DNA of 64,000 nt from Kluyvera genomosp. 1 (GTDB taxonomy: Bacteria; Pseudomonadota; Gammaproteobacteria; Enterobacterales; Enterobacteriaceae). The stretch is taken from assembly GCF_001266615.1 (NCBI RefSeq), contig NZ_LGHZ01000010.1:25545-89544 (forward strand), written 5' to 3'. A program made the translations under genes and the position numbers. Shown piece by piece: positions 43,773-54,265 of the stretch. Under the pieces are notes generated by a model. That model had not been told where the DNA came from, ran no database searches, and saw nothing but the letters and a program-made list of their open reading frames with translations. Each line of letters opens with the position of its first letter. Position 1 is the stretch's first letter.

Positions 43773-45424
43773 GGAATCATCCACGTTAAGACATAAGCCT
43801 GCAGCGTTGTAATCACGCCCACCATGCAGGTGAATATCAGGCTGTGCTTCACGGTGAAGCGGAACAGATCGGACTCTTTACCCACCAGACCCACCGCCGC
43901 ACAAGCGATAGCAATGGACTGTGGCGAAATCATTTTCCCGGTCACGCCGCCGGTAGTGTTCGCGGCAACCAGCAGCACGTCCGAGACGCCAATCTGCTGT
44001 GCGGCGGTCGCTTGCAGCGCGGCGAACAAGGCATTGGAAGAGGTATCCGAGCCGGTCAGGAACACGCCAAGCCAGCCAAGGAACGGCGAGAAAAAGGTAA
44101 ATGCATGGCCGGTATGTGCCAGCGCCAGGGCTAGCGTAGAGGACAGCCCTGAGTAGTTAGAGATAAAAGCGAACGCCAGAACCATACCGATAGAGTAAAT
44201 CGGCAGCGCCAGTTCTTTGAGCGTTGAACCGAAGGTGTTGATGGCATCTTTCGGTTTCATACGCAGCCAGACGATCGACAGCAGCGCGGCAAACAGGATG
44301 GCGGTACCGGTCGCGGAGAGCCAGTCAAACTTATAGACCGCCGCGTAGGCCGTGGCCTGGTTGACCACCGGCGGCATGCGCGCGACCAGCTTGTCGAGGT
44401 ACGGAACCGGAATATTAATCACCAGTTCGTAAAGCGCGCCACCTGGGGCGAACAGCGCTTTGAACGGTGGAATGCTCCACAACGTCACGGTCGCGGTCAG
44501 GAACAGGAACGGTGACCAGGCGCGAATAATCTGCCCCGCGCTGTAGTGGGTCCGCGACAGGTCCATATCAACCTGTGATGCGCCTATATCACCGAAGCGG
44601 AAAATACGCACCGGCTGCCAGCGTTTAAGGAACAGCGTCAGACAAACCAGCGATACCAGGGATGAAATGATGTCTGGAAGCTCTGGACCGAGGAAGTTGG
44701 AGCTAAGATACTGCGCGATAGCGAATGAACCACCTGCCACCATCACCGCAGGCCAGGTCTCTTTAATGCCACGCCAGCCATCCATAATCGCCATGATCCA
44801 GAACAGGACGATAATGGTCAGGAACGGTAGCTGACGGCCCACCATCTGGCCGATTTCAAAGCTATCCAGCCCGGTCACCTGACCGGCAACCAGAATCGGA
44901 ATCCCCATTGCGCCAAAGGCCACTGGCGCTGTGTTAACGATCAGACACAGCCCTGCCGCGTACAGCGGGTTAAAGCCGAGACCCACCAGCAGCGCGGCGG
45001 TAATCGCAACCGGTGCGCCGAATCCGGCCGCCCCTTCGAGGAATGCCCCGAAGGAGAAACCGACGATCAACATCTGCAGGCGCTGGTCGGGGGTAATGGA
45101 GAGAATTGACGAGCGGATAATGTCGAACTGCCCGGTTTTCACCGAAATTTTGTAGACGAAAACGGCGGCAATAATAATCCAGGCGATAGGCCACAGGCCG
45201 TAGAAGAAGCCGTAAACCACCGAGGCTAGCGCGCGATCGACCGGCATTTTGTAGAACAGCAGGGCGACAGCCAGCGCAATGCCGACCGTCCAGCTGGCGG
45301 CAACATAGCCTTTCAGCTTGAGCTTAATCAGTGCGAAGAAGAAGAACAGGATCGGGAGTGATGCGATTAGGCTCGATAGCCAGATATTCCCAGCCGGATC
45401 GTAGTTTTGTTGCCAGAGGCTCAT
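43769..45424 (-). CDS. lldP: L-lactate permease LldP
   Basis: LldP imports L-lactate, D-lactate and glycolate with protons. The 551-aa protein has about 12-13 membrane helices, starting [20 protein letters not shown], and the conserved [16 protein letters not shown] signature. It is the first gene of lldPRD and overlaps the lldR start. Confidence 0.97.
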   Translation of the reverse strand: MSLWQQNYDPAGNIWLSSLIASLPILFFFFALIKLKLKGYVAASWTVGIALAVALLFYKMPVDRALASVVYGFFYGLWPIAWIIIAAVFVYKISVKTGQFDIIRSSILSITPDQRLQMLIVGFSFGAFLEGAAGFGAPVAITAALLVGLGFNPLYAAGLCLIVNTAPVAFGAMGIPILVAGQVTGLDSFEIGQMVGRQLPFLTIIVLFWIMAIMDGWRGIKETWPAVMVAGGSFAIAQYLSSNFLGPELPDIISSLVSLVCLTLFLKRWQPVRIFRFGDIGASQVDMDLSRTHYSAGQIIRAWSPFLFLTATVTLWSIPPFKALFAPGGALYELVINIPVPYLDKLVARMPPVVNQATAYAAVYKFDWLSATGTAILFAALLSIVWLRMKPKDAINTFGSTLKELALPIYSIGMVLAFAFISNYSGLSSTLALALAHTGHAFTFFSPFLGWLGVFLTGSDTSSNALFAALQATAAQQIGVSDVLLVAANTTGGVTGKMISPQSIAIACAAVGLVGKESDLFRFTVKHSLIFTCMVGVITTLQAYVLTWMIP

Positions 45425-45497
45425 GCAGGTCTCCAGGGGGCCTTACGCGCCGATCCGCGGTGAGTCTCAGCTCATCTCTGCGTCACAGTTTGTGTAA

Positions 45498-45514
45498 AAT
45501 TGGCCCTGCCAATT
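45498..45514. promoter_or_regulatory. LldR operator O1
   Basis: AATTGGCCCTGCCAATT is a near-perfect 17-bp palindrome matching the known FadR/GntR-type LldR operator core (AATTGG-N5-CCAATT). It is 74 bp upstream of the lldP start. Confidence 0.88.
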
Positions 45515-45623
45515 GGGTTGTGTAGGGGTAATGACAACGAATGGTTAATCAGATGTTATGTATTAGCAATGGAAATGTGAGCTTTAATGATGGAATTGTG
45601 AACCAATAGCGATTTGATTGTTA

Positions 45624-45640
45624 AATTGGTTGGGCCAATT
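45624..45640. promoter_or_regulatory. LldR operator O2
   Basis: AATTGGTTGGGCCAATT is a second 17-bp operator with the same half-sites, 126 bp from O1 (start to start), close to 12 helical turns. In E. coli two operators flank the promoter and allow a repression loop; the arrangement here fits. Confidence 0.88.
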
Positions 45641-45659
45641 TGAAGGGGCAGGGAAAGGG

Positions 45660-45691
45660 AAAAATGTACCTTCTCCCGGGTGGGAGAAGGT
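45660..45691 (-). terminator. Terminator hairpin downstream of yibL
   Basis: ACCTTCTCCC (45668-45677) pairs with GGGAGAAGGT (45682-45691). On the minus strand a TTTTT tract follows, so it ends yibL. Its sequence resembles the CTCCC/GGGAG repeats beside lldD. Confidence 0.75.
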
Positions 45692-45705
45692 CAGGGGCGG
45701 TAGAA

Positions 45706-46068
45706 TCAGAACTCGCTTTTTGCGAACCCTGTCATCACCTGCAGACCCATTTCACGACCGAGGGCAGTCATGGGGTGCACAACAACCAGGCCACGAACGC
45801 TTTTTTTCAGTGCGCCCATGTTGGCTTGTTCTTTTTTGGTGATGGCGCGGTTGAATGGCATTTTTGCCAGCTTTTGCGCTTCTTTGCTCAGCTTTTGCGT
45901 ATGCACTTCACGCAGGCGAGCAATTTCGGTTTCGAGCTTTTCTTTTTCGCTTTCCAGCTCGGCATATTTCTCCGCGCTGTCGACCAGGGACAGTGCTGCC
46001 TGCTGGTGGCGGATAGCGTCAAGCAGGTCGCTCAGGCGTTTGATTTCGTTCTTTTCGATTTCTTTCAT
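45706..46068 (-). CDS. yibL: YibL family ribosome-associated protein
   Basis: The 120-aa product equals E. coli YibL. The first 60 residues are a charged coiled-coil-like segment ([16 protein letters not shown] ...), followed by a basic KAITKKEQ-type region and [16 protein letters not shown]. coli YibL cofractionates with ribosomes; the function is not established. It is a single gene, divergent from yibT across 275 bp without a gene. Confidence 0.92.
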   Translation of the reverse strand: MKEIEKNEIKRLSDLLDAIRHQQAALSLVDSAEKYAELESEKEKLETEIARLREVHTQKLSKEAQKLAKMPFNRAITKKEQANMGALKKSVRGLVVVHPMTALGREMGLQVMTGFAKSEF

Positions 46069-46343
46069 GTTGCTGATATCTGTTAATAAAATAGACGTAA
46101 TAACCCCTAGTATGCGCGTTGTCGCTCATTTCTGGTAGTTAATTATACAAATCGAGGTGGTTTCTTTGCGGTATAGTAAGCAATCTAAATATATAACATA
46201 TTGAATAACATTGCGATTTCATAAAATAGTTAACTTGATCGCTTTTTTGAAAATTACTGATGTAAATTCGCACATTTTCCTCAACCCCTTTTGGCGAGAT
46301 TATCCATTCTTATAGAAAGGTCTTATAAAAGGGAGGGCGCGTA

Positions 46344-46553
46344 ATGAGCAAAATGGGTGAGAACGTCCCGCAAATCATCGATAAAGCGGTAGATTTCATG
46401 GCTTCCAGCCAGGCTTTTATGGAGTATCTACGCAAAAGGCCGTGTTCCGACCAGGTTCCTACAGAAATTCCTGAGGATAAGGCGGACATGTTTCTGGCCA
46501 GACTGGATTACTATCGAAACCTATACCGCCCTGTTGAAAGCCACCACAAATAA
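46344..46553 (+). CDS. yibT: YibT family protein
   Basis: This 69-aa small protein matches E. coli Yib[22 protein letters not shown], then [13 protein letters not shown] near the end. No function is known. GGGAGGG precedes the start. In E. coli yibT sits between mtlR and yibL; here mtlADR is absent and the next gene is yibI. Confidence 0.88.
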   Translation: MSKMGENVPQIIDKAVDFMASSQAFMEYLRKRPCSDQVPTEIPEDKADMFLARLDYYRNLYRPVESHHK

Positions 46554-46751
46554 CGCGATAAAAAGCGTCATCTGCTGGTAATGCATCCCTGCATTGCCAG
46601 CTCTAGTTGCTGCCGCCTCCAAAAATGAACATTCCTCTTTGGTATGATGGCGGAAATGACCAACGCACATTATCTTCACTAATATCAGCCTGAATAACGT
46701 GTGGCTGCCTCCCGGCTTTATCACTCTTATTAGCGTAATTCTGAGGCAAGT

Positions 46752-47123
46752 ATGTTTCTAAACTATTTTGCGTTAGGTGTGCTGATCTTCGTCTTTCTGG
46801 TTCTGTTTTACGGAATCATCATGATTCACGATATTCCCTATACGATTGCGAAAAAGCGTAATCATCCACACGCGGATGCGATTCATACCGCCGGATGGGT
46901 AAGTCTATTTACGCTGCACGTCATTTGGCCGTTTCTATGGATTTGGGCCACGCTCTATCAGCCGGAACGAGGTTGGGGAATGCAGTCGCATATACCGTCG
47001 CCGGAGCCTGCAGCCGGAGTTGCAAAAGAGGAGACGCTGGCGCAACTTTCCCGCCGGGTCGCTGAACTGGAGCAAAAGATTGCCGAAATTCGTCCCTCAA
47101 CTGATACGAACGCGCCGGAGTAA
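46752..47123 (+). CDS. yibI: DUF3302 inner-membrane protein YibI
   Basis: The 123-aa protein has two membrane helices (about 5-25 and 45-65) and a short C-terminal coiled coil ([18 protein letters not shown]). It matches E. coli YibI and precedes yibH by 5 bp. The pair resembles small-subunit/HlyD-like modules (compare yiaW-yiaV), probably a two-gene envelope module of unknown substrate. Confidence 0.92.
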   Translation: MFLNYFALGVLIFVFLVLFYGIIMIHDIPYTIAKKRNHPHADAIHTAGWVSLFTLHVIWPFLWIWATLYQPERGWGMQSHIPSPEPAAGVAKEETLAQLSRRVAELEQKIAEIRPSTDTNAPE

Positions 47124-47128
47124 TCATC

Positions 47129-48265
47129 ATGGATCTGCTGATTGTTTTGACCTATGTCGCGCTCGCGTGGGCGGTATTTAAAATATTCCGTATTCCGGTT
47201 AACCAATGGACGCTAGCCACGGCGGCATTAGGCGGTATATTTTTGGTTAGCGGGCTTATTTTATTAATGAATTATAACCACCCATATACCTATACCGCGC
47301 AAAAAGCGGTTATCTCAATTCCCATTACGCCGCAGGTCACCGGCATTGTCAGCGAAGTCACGGATAAAAATAACCAGCTGATTAATAAAGGTGAGGTGTT
47401 ATTTAAAATTGAACCCACGCGGTATCAGGCTCGGGTTGATAGACTACAGGCTGACCTGGTGACGGCCACGCACAATGTGCAGACGTTGAAAGGTCAATTA
47501 TCTGAAGCGCAGGCCAACACCACCCGTGTGTCAGCGGAGCGCGATCGCCTGTACAAAGATTACCAGCGCTACCTGAAAGGCAGCCAGGCTCGGGTGAATC
47601 CGTTCTCCGAAAGCGATATTGATAATGCTCGGCAAAACTATCTGGCGCAGGATGCGATGGTCAAAGGCTCTGTGGCGGAACAGGCGCAGATACAAAGCCA
47701 GCTAGATAGCATGGTCAACGGCGAACAGTCCCAGATTGTCAGCCTGCGGGCACAGCTTGCGGAGGCGAAATATAACCTCGATCAAACCATCATCCGCGCG
47801 CCCAGTAATGGTTATGTCACCCAGGTACTTATCCGGCCTGGTACCTATGCCGCCGCGCTACCGCTGCGTCCAGTGATGGTCTTTATCCCCGAGCAGAAAC
47901 GGCAAATTGTCGCTCAATTCCGGCAAAATTCGCTGCTGCGCCTTGAAGCAGGAGATGATGCGGAGGTGGTGTTTAATGCCCTTCCTGGACAGGTTTTTCA
48001 CGGCAAGTTGTCGAGCATTCTGCCGGTGGTGCCGGGAGGTTCCTATCAAGCGCAGGGAGCGCTGCAGTCGTTAACGGTGATACCGGGAACGGACGGTGTA
48101 CTGGCGCTGATTGATTTGGACCCGAATGCCGATGTCGATGCGCTCCCAGATGGTATTTACGCTCAGGTGGCGGTTTACTCTGACCATTTCGCCCACGTTT
48201 CGGTAATGCGTAAGGTGCTGCTGCGCATGACCAGTTGGATGCATTATCTCTATCTGGATCACTAG
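47129..48265 (+). CDS. yibH: HlyD-family membrane fusion protein YibH
   Basis: The 378-aa protein has two N-terminal membrane segments (about 3-20 and 29-46), a biotinyl-lipoyl-like domain starting [15 protein letters not shown], a coiled-coil hairpin (about 95-220) and a beta-barrel domain. It matches E. coli YibH in length and sequence. It is a periplasmic adaptor type; no partner transporter is adjacent, and its export substrate is unknown. Confidence 0.93.
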   Translation: MDLLIVLTYVALAWAVFKIFRIPVNQWTLATAALGGIFLVSGLILLMNYNHPYTYTAQKAVISIPITPQVTGIVSEVTDKNNQLINKGEVLFKIEPTRYQARVDRLQADLVTATHNVQTLKGQLSEAQANTTRVSAERDRLYKDYQRYLKGSQARVNPFSESDIDNARQNYLAQDAMVKGSVAEQAQIQSQLDSMVNGEQSQIVSLRAQLAEAKYNLDQTIIRAPSNGYVTQVLIRPGTYAAALPLRPVMVFIPEQKRQIVAQFRQNSLLRLEAGDDAEVVFNALPGQVFHGKLSSILPVVPGGSYQAQGALQSLTVIPGTDGVLALIDLDPNADVDALPDGIYAQVAVYSDHFAHVSVMRKVLLRMTSWMHYLYLDH

Positions 48266-48339
48266 CCCGGTAAAAACCAGAGGGCGAATGCGGCGGCCTG
48301 AGCCATACTGATCTCTTTGTTGGCGCGAAGGAGAGAATG

Positions 48340-48948
48340 ATGAAACTGGTCGGTAGCTACACCAGCCCTTTTGTACGCAAAATCTCGGTTCTGTTGTTGG
48401 AAAAAGGGATTGCTTTTGAATTTGTGAACGAACAACCCTACCAGGCAGAAAACGGCGTCGCGCAGTTTAACCCGCTGGGAAAAGTGCCTGCGCTGGTGAC
48501 CGATGACGGCGAATGCTGGTTTGATTCTCCTATTATTGCCCAGTATATCGAGCAGCTTGGCATCGCTCCTGATATGGTACCGCGTGACCCGTTGGTGGCG
48601 CTGAAAGTCCGTCAGCTTGAAGCCCTGGCCGATGGCATTATGGATGCGGGTCTGACTTCTGTCCGCGAATTGGCGCGCCCAGCGGCGCAGCAATCGGAAG
48701 CGGAAGTGCTTCGTCAGCGACAAAAAATTAGCCGCGGCCTCGATGCGCTGGAAGGCTATCTCACCGACGGTACGTTGAAAACCGACACCCTTAATCTCGC
48801 GACCATTGCCATTGCCTGCGCAATTGGCTATCTCAACTTTCGCCGTATTGCCCCTGGCTGGTGTGTGGATCGCCCAAACCTGGTCAAACTAGCGGAAACG
48901 CTCTTCCTGCGTGAGAGCTTTGCGCGCACCGAACCGCCAAAGGCTTGA
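48340..48948 (+). CDS. yibF: Glutathione S-transferase-like protein YibF
   Basis: The 202-aa GST has the N-terminal thioredoxin fold ([21 protein letters not shown]), the GKVPALV cis-proline motif and the [10 protein letters not shown] glutathione-binding segment. Activity is unknown. The ATG at 48340 is 6 bp after GGAG; the ATG at 48337 is too close. It precedes selA, as in E. coli strains lacking rhsA between them. Confidence 0.93.
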   Translation: MKLVGSYTSPFVRKISVLLLEKGIAFEFVNEQPYQAENGVAQFNPLGKVPALVTDDGECWFDSPIIAQYIEQLGIAPDMVPRDPLVALKVRQLEALADGIMDAGLTSVRELARPAAQQSEAEVLRQRQKISRGLDALEGYLTDGTLKTDTLNLATIAIACAIGYLNFRRIAPGWCVDRPNLVKLAETLFLRESFARTEPPKA

Positions 48949-48971
48949 TTGAACGCTATAACGCTAAGCCG

Positions 48972-48986
48972 TTGTACATTGTACAA
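48972..48986. promoter_or_regulatory. Perfect palindrome TTGTACATTGTACAA upstream of selA
   Basis: TTGTACA and TGTACAA flank a single T in the yibF-selA spacer. Its length and symmetry are typical of a dimeric regulator site. No gene in this window is an obvious binder; regulator identity is unknown. Confidence 0.5.
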
Positions 48987-49000
48987 TCCTTTCTATGACT

Positions 49001-49022
49001 CCCTCCCTCTCGGTCGGGAGGG
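49001..49022 (+). promoter_or_regulatory. Hairpin in the selA leader
   Basis: CCCTCCC (49001-49007) and GGGAGGG (49016-49022) form a stem with loop TCTCGGTC, 27 bp before the selA start. In E. coli the selAB leader has a SECIS-like structure bound by SelB, so this may be the equivalent. It may equally be a member of the CTCCC/GGGAG repeat family or a terminator for yibF; no T run follows. Confidence 0.4.
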
Positions 49023-49048
49023 GTAACATTTAACCGTCAGGCCAATCC

Positions 49049-50440
49049 ATGACTACCGAAAACCGTTCGCTCTACAGCCAGCTTCCTGCCACCGACCGCT
49101 TACTTCGCGATCCTGCGTTCGCCCGTTTACTTGATGCTCATGGTCATTCACAGGTGGTGGAATTACTTCGCCAGATGCAGGATGAGGCACGCCTGAGCAT
49201 CCGCGAGCAGCAAACGCTGCCCGCATGGTGCGGGGATTGGGCGCAGGAGACGGCTCGCCGTTTACGCCATGATGCCCAGAGCGCGCTGCGTCCGGTGATT
49301 AACCTGACGGGAACCGTGTTGCACACCAATTTAGGGCGTGCACAGCAGTCGCATTCGGCGATTGAGGCGGTTACGCAGGCCATGCGCGACCCGGTGACGC
49401 TGGAATACGATTTGGATGGTGCGGGGCGTGGTCATCGCGATCGGCCATTGGCGGATTTACTGTGCCGATTAACCGGTGCGGAAGATGCCTGTATTGTGAA
49501 TAACAATGCCGCAGCGGTGCTGTTGATGCTGGCGGCGACGGCGGCGGGCAAAGAGGTGGTGGTTTCTCGCGGTGAGCTGGTGGAGATTGGCGGTGCGTTT
49601 CGCATCCCCGACGTGATGCGTCAGGCGGGCTGCGTGCTGCACGAAGTCGGCACGACCAACCGCACACATGCCAAAGATTATCGCCAGGCGGTGAATGAAA
49701 ATACGGGCCTGTTGATGAAAGTGCACACCAGCAATTACAGCATCGAAGGCTTTACCAAATCGGTGGACGAAGCCGAACTTGCGGAAATAGGCCGTGAGCT
49801 GGATGTGCCCGTCGTGGCCGATCTCGGCAGTGGTTCGCTTATCGATCTCAGCCGCTACGGCCTACCAAAAGAACCGATGCCGCAGGAGATGATTGCTGCG
49901 GGCGTAAGCCTGGTCAGCTTCTCTGGCGATAAACTGCTGGGTGGGCCGCAGGCCGGTATTATTGTCGGGAAAAAAGCGTTAATTGCCCAGCTACAGCAGC
50001 ATCCGCTCAAGCGTGCGCTGAGAGCGGATAAAATGACCCTTGCCGCGCTGGAAGCCACCTTACGGCTGTATCTGCATCCTGAAAAGTTGGCGGCTGAACT
50101 GCCGACGCTGCGTCTGTTGAGCCGCAGTGCACAAGAGATCCAACTGCAGGCCGAACGCTTACGTGAACCGCTGGCTGCACGTTATGGCGATGAATTTTCC
50201 GTGCAGGTGATGCCGTGCGCGTCGCAAATTGGCAGCGGTTCGTTACCGTCAGAAAGTCTGCCCAGCGCGGCAATCGCGCTGACGCCTCATGACGGTCGGG
50301 GCAGCCAACTGGAAGCGCTGTCTACCCGCTGGCGCAGCTTGCCTATCCCGGTTATCGGGCGAATTTATGACGGTCGTCTGTGGCTGGATTTACGCTGCCT
50401 CGAAGATGAACCTCGTTTTCTGGAGATGTTGTTGAAATGA
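49049..50440 (+). CDS. selA: L-seryl-tRNA(Sec) selenium transferase SelA
   Basis: SelA converts seryl-tRNA(Sec) to selenocysteyl-tRNA(Sec) with selenophosphate. The 463-aa PLP enzyme has the Schiff-base lysine in [14 protein letters not shown] (about K295) and the [10 protein letters not shown] segment near residue 90. It overlaps selB by 4 bp. Confidence 0.97.
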   Translation: MTTENRSLYSQLPATDRLLRDPAFARLLDAHGHSQVVELLRQMQDEARLSIREQQTLPAWCGDWAQETARRLRHDAQSALRPVINLTGTVLHTNLGRAQQSHSAIEAVTQAMRDPVTLEYDLDGAGRGHRDRPLADLLCRLTGAEDACIVNNNAAAVLLMLAATAAGKEVVVSRGELVEIGGAFRIPDVMRQAGCVLHEVGTTNRTHAKDYRQAVNENTGLLMKVHTSNYSIEGFTKSVDEAELAEIGRELDVPVVADLGSGSLIDLSRYGLPKEPMPQEMIAAGVSLVSFSGDKLLGGPQAGIIVGKKALIAQLQQHPLKRALRADKMTLAALEATLRLYLHPEKLAAELPTLRLLSRSAQEIQLQAERLREPLAARYGDEFSVQVMPCASQIGSGSLPSESLPSAAIALTPHDGRGSQLEALSTRWRSLPIPVIGRIYDGRLWLDLRCLEDEPRFLEMLLK

Positions 50441-52287
50441 TTATTGCCACCGCCGGGCACGTTGACCACGGCAAAACCACCCTGCTGCAGGCGATTACCG
50501 GAATCAATGCCGATCGTCTGCCGGAAGAGAAATCTCGCGGCATGACCATCGATTTAGGCTATGCATACTGGCCGCAGGAAGACGGGCGCGTGCTGGGTTT
50601 TATCGATGTGCCTGGGCATGAAAAATTTCTCTCAAACATGCTGGCGGGGGTTGGCGGCATCGATCATGCCCTGCTGGTGGTGGCATGTGACGATGGTGTG
50701 ATGGCGCAAACCCGCGAGCATCTGGCAATCCTGCAGCTGACCGGAAACCCAACTCTCACCGTGGCGCTCACTAAAACCGATCGTGTGGATGCTGAACGCA
50801 TTACTGAGGTTCGCCGTGAGATAACCGACGTTCTGCGTGAGTATGGCTTCGAAGGCGTTACCTTGTTTGACACGGCGGCGACCGAAAATATCGGTATTGA
50901 AGCACTGCGCGACCATCTGCGTCAGCTTTCCGCTCGCGAGCACCAGACGCATCAGCGTTTCCGCCTGGCGATTGACCGTGCGTTTACCGTCAAAGGGGCG
51001 GGTTTAGTCGTGACCGGTACGGCGTTGTCGGGCGATGTTCGTGTAGGCGATACGCTATGGCTGACCGGCAAGGGCGTGCCGATGCGCGTGCGCGGTCTGC
51101 ATGCACAAAACCAGCCGGTCGAGCAGGCGCACGGCGGACAGCGCATTGCGCTCAATATTGTCGGCGCGGCGGAAAAAGATGACCTGAGCCGAGGCGATTG
51201 GCTGCTCTCGGAAGAGCCTCCTGCGCCGTCCGAGCGGGTGATTGTCGAGCTGCAAAGCCATATTCCGCTGAGCCAATGGCAGCCGCTGCATATCCACCAT
51301 GCGGCGAGCCATATCACCGGGCGAGTCTCGCTGCTGGAGAATAATCTGGCGGAGCTGGTGCTTGATACGCCGCTGTGGCTGGCGGATAACGATCGTCTGG
51401 TGTTGCGCGATATCTCGGCCAAAGTGACGCTGGCGGGCGCTCGGGTGGTGACGCTGAATTCACCGCGTCGAGGTAAACGCAAGCCGGAGTACCTGGCGTG
51501 GATTGCCGCGCTGGCTCTTGCGAAAGATGATGTTCAGGCGCTCGCAGTGCATCTTTCCCGTGATGCAGTGAAGCTCGGTGAGTTTGGCTGGGCGCGCCAG
51601 CTGAGTCCTCTGGGGCTGCAGCAGTTGATTGCGCAGCCTGGTTTTATCCTCGCCGGTGACAGCTTGCTGGATGCGCCGTTGGCGGCACGATGGCAGCGCA
51701 AGCTATTGGACGCGCTGGCGGTTTATCACGAACAGCATAAAGACGAACCCGGCCCTGGACGTGAGCGTCTACGCCGTATTGCGCTGCCGATGGAAGAGGA
51801 AGCGCTGGTACTGACGCTGATTGAGCGGATGCGTGAAAGCGGCACCATTGCCAGCCACCACGGCTGGTTGCATCTGCCGGATCACAAAGTCGGTTTTACC
51901 GATGAGCAACGGGCTATCTGGCTGAAGGCCGAACCGCTGTTTGGCGATGAGCCGTGGTGGGTTCGAGACCTGGCGACGCAAACCGGGACGGATGAGAATA
52001 CGATGCGCGTTGTGCTGCGACTGGCGGCGCAGCAGGGGATAATTACGGCCATAGTGAAAGATCGTTATTATCGTAATGATCGTATTGTGGCGTTTGCTAG
52101 CATGATTCGCGAACTCGATCTGGAAAAGGGATCGACCTGCGCGGCCGATTTCCGTGACAAACTGAATGTGGGTCGTAAATTAGCCATTCAGATCCTGGAG
52201 TATTTTAACCGCATTGGTTTCACGCGTCGCCGTGGAAATGATCATTTATTGCGCGATGCATTACTCTTCCCGGATAATAAAAATTAA
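50437..52287 (+). CDS. selB: Selenocysteine-specific elongation factor SelB
   Basis: SelB delivers Sec-tRNA to UGA codons marked by a SECIS hairpin. The 616-aa protein has the G1 motif GHVDHGKT at about 7-14, the DVPGHEKF G3 motif, EF-Tu-like domains 2-3, and four C-terminal winged-helix repeats that bind SECIS RNA. It overlaps selA (ATGA), so both are made together. Its presence implies functional selenoprotein (formate dehydrogenase) synthesis in the host. Confidence 0.97.
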   Translation: MIIATAGHVDHGKTTLLQAITGINADRLPEEKSRGMTIDLGYAYWPQEDGRVLGFIDVPGHEKFLSNMLAGVGGIDHALLVVACDDGVMAQTREHLAILQLTGNPTLTVALTKTDRVDAERITEVRREITDVLREYGFEGVTLFDTAATENIGIEALRDHLRQLSAREHQTHQRFRLAIDRAFTVKGAGLVVTGTALSGDVRVGDTLWLTGKGVPMRVRGLHAQNQPVEQAHGGQRIALNIVGAAEKDDLSRGDWLLSEEPPAPSERVIVELQSHIPLSQWQPLHIHHAASHITGRVSLLENNLAELVLDTPLWLADNDRLVLRDISAKVTLAGARVVTLNSPRRGKRKPEYLAWIAALALAKDDVQALAVHLSRDAVKLGEFGWARQLSPLGLQQLIAQPGFILAGDSLLDAPLAARWQRKLLDALAVYHEQHKDEPGPGRERLRRIALPMEEEALVLTLIERMRESGTIASHHGWLHLPDHKVGFTDEQRAIWLKAEPLFGDEPWWVRDLATQTGTDENTMRVVLRLAAQQGIITAIVKDRYYRNDRIVAFASMIRELDLEKGSTCAADFRDKLNVGRKLAIQILEYFNRIGFTRRRGNDHLLRDALLFPDNKN

Positions 52288-52342
52288 CAATTAATGTAAG
52301 AAATATATCAATCTAAATACAAAAATATATTAATTAATAATC

Positions 52343-52380
52343 AGCACGTTAGGAATGTTAACCTAGCGTGCTTTTTATTT
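52343..52380 (+). terminator. Rho-independent terminator after selB
   Basis: AGCACG-TTAGG pairs with CCTAG-CGTGCT around an AATGTTAA loop, followed by TTTTATTTT. It ends selAB; the sequence on to 52470 should carry the yiaY promoter. Confidence 0.88.
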
Positions 52381-52470
52381 TATCGAAGGCCGAAAATGCA
52401 ATCGTGATCATATTTTCACATTCTCTATTCCTCTACCCTCGTGGCCTGCTTATTAAATAAAGGAACTATC

Positions 52471-53622
52471 ATGGCTGCATCCACTTTCTTCATTCCATCA
52501 GTGAACGTTATCGGTAATGGCGCATTAAAAGACGCAATGAATACAATGAAGGAATATGGCTATCGCCGAGCCTTAATTGTGACCGACGCAGTGCTAAATA
52601 AGCTGGGCGTTGTGGGCGATATTCAAAAACGCCTTCAGGAATATGACATTCAGAGCGTCGTTTTTGATGGAACGCATCCGAACCCAACCACGGTCAACGT
52701 TGAGGACGGTCTGAAGCTGCTTCGTGCCCATGATTGTGACTGTGTGATTTCACTGGGTGGCGGTTCTCCGCACGACTGCGCAAAAGGTATCGCGCTGGTT
52801 GCTGCTAACGGTGGTGATATCCGCGATTACGAAGGCGTTGACCGCTCTGCAAAACCGCAGCTGCCGATGATTGCCATTAACACCACGGCGGGTACGGCAT
52901 CCGAGATGACCCGTTTTTGCATCATCACCGACGTGACGCGTCATATCAAAATGGCGATTGTTGATAAGCACGTAACGCCTGTTCTGTCCGTCAACGACTC
53001 CTCCCTGATGGAAGGGATGCCGAAAGGGCTGACCGCAGCGACCGGTATGGATGCATTGACCCACGCCATTGAAGCCTATGTGTCCACTGCGGCGACTCCG
53101 ATTACCGATGCCTGTGCGCTGAAAGCGGTCACGATGATTGTCGAAAATCTGCCAACAGCGGTGGAAAATGGCAGCAACAGCGAAGCGCGTGAAGCGATGG
53201 CCTATGCGCAGTTCCTGGCGGGAATGGCGTTCAACAACGCATCGCTGGGTTATGTCCATGCGATGGCGCACCAGTTGGGCGGTTTCTACGATCTGCCGCA
53301 CGGCGTATGCAATGCGGTTCTGCTACCGCACGTACAGGTGTTCAACAGCAAAGTGGCAGCCGCGCGTCTGCGTGACTGCGGCCAGGCGATGGGCATTGAT
53401 GTGAGTGCAATGAGCAACGAGCAGGGCGCTCAAGCCTGTATCGATGCCATTCGTAAACTGGCGCGTCAGGTGAACATTCCGGCAGGTCTGCGCGATCTGA
53501 ACGTGAAGGAAGAGGATATCTCCATTCTGGCGACCAATGCGCTGAAAGATGCCTGTGGCTTTACCAACCCGATTCAGGCCACGCATGACGAAATCATGGC
53601 GATTTTCCGCGCGGCAATGTAA
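52471..53622 (+). CDS. yiaY: Iron-containing alcohol dehydrogenase YiaY
   Basis: The 383-aa group III alcohol dehydrogenase equals the E. coli YiaY length. It has the [11 protein letters not shown] dinucleotide loop (about 97-107), [10 protein letters not shown], and iron-ligand histidines in [17 protein letters not shown] and LPHGVCNA. The natural substrate is not settled; annotations as L-threonine dehydrogenase exist. The start is the ATG at 52471 after AAAGGA; an upstream GTG at 52441 is unlikely. Next to aldB, it could pair an alcohol and an aldehyde dehydrogenase. Confidence 0.94.
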   Translation: MAASTFFIPSVNVIGNGALKDAMNTMKEYGYRRALIVTDAVLNKLGVVGDIQKRLQEYDIQSVVFDGTHPNPTTVNVEDGLKLLRAHDCDCVISLGGGSPHDCAKGIALVAANGGDIRDYEGVDRSAKPQLPMIAINTTAGTASEMTRFCIITDVTRHIKMAIVDKHVTPVLSVNDSSLMEGMPKGLTAATGMDALTHAIEAYVSTAATPITDACALKAVTMIVENLPTAVENGSNSEAREAMAYAQFLAGMAFNNASLGYVHAMAHQLGGFYDLPHGVCNAVLLPHVQVFNSKVAAARLRDCGQAMGIDVSAMSNEQGAQACIDAIRKLARQVNIPAGLRDLNVKEEDISILATNALKDACGFTNPIQATHDEIMAIFRAAM

Positions 53623-53640
53623 TTAACCGCGAAGAACGAA

Positions 53641-53673
53641 ACGGCCTACAAATCCGGTGATTTTGTAGGCCGT
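53641..53673. terminator. Hairpin between yiaY and VOC gene
   Basis: ACGGCCTACAAA (53641-53652) pairs with TTTTGTAGGCCGT (53661-53673) around TCCGGTGA. It lies between convergent genes and is a likely shared 3'-end structure, though T runs are short. Confidence 0.65.
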
Positions 53674-53690
53674 ATTAGATGGTGTTTCCA

Positions 53691-54146
53691 TCACGCCTTG
53701 TTCTCAAATCCTGCACGTAGCCACGGGGTAATCGTCACCCCCGTCAGTAAACCTTCAGGGCTCAACAATCGCGTCACCGATTGTCCCCACGGTTCCACAC
53801 GGTTAGCGATTAACAATGTATAACCCTGAGTCAGCAGTACTTGGGTGGCGGCTTCAATATCTCGAACTTCAAACTCAATCCATGCTTGAGGGATTGGCAG
53901 ATCTGCAGGCCACAGTTCCTGACCAAAGCACGACGTTGCGGCCTGTGACAGCGGCCAAAGCGCAAAATGTTTCACGCCCTTGAGTTGGTCGACATCGGTC
54001 AGAAGGTACTCCTCGTTCCCTTCCATTGCTTTGAGCGGGAGACCTAACGCGGTCTGGTAAAACGCCGTGCTGATCTCGGTGTTGCGTGTGATAGGGCCAA
54101 AGCCGGCGACAAACAGCACCTCAACGCCGGGAATTTCATGTTCCAT
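53691..54146 (-). CDS. VOC (glyoxalase/bleomycin-resistance) family protein
   Basis: The 151-aa protein has a vicinal-oxygen-chelate fold: a STAFYQTALGLPL helix-strand segment near the N-terminus and the second half beginning AWIEFEVRDIEAATQVL. Metal-ligand residues are partly visible (acidic residues in the second half), but no subfamily can be named. Function is unknown. It converges on yiaY and is divergent from aldB. Confidence 0.8.
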   Translation of the reverse strand: MEHEIPGVEVLFVAGFGPITRNTEISTAFYQTALGLPLKAMEGNEEYLLTDVDQLKGVKHFALWPLSQAATSCFGQELWPADLPIPQAWIEFEVRDIEAATQVLLTQGYTLLIANRVEPWGQSVTRLLSPEGLLTGVTITPWLRAGFENKA

Positions 54147-54265
54147 ACTGACTCCTTGAAAGGGGCCGCGGATAACGTGACCGCAGTCGTAAAGCTGTAA
54201 CCCATTGGCGAATATTTCGCCAGGCCAGTCTACCTTTGTAGTATTCCCACAGCAAGGAGATGGTC

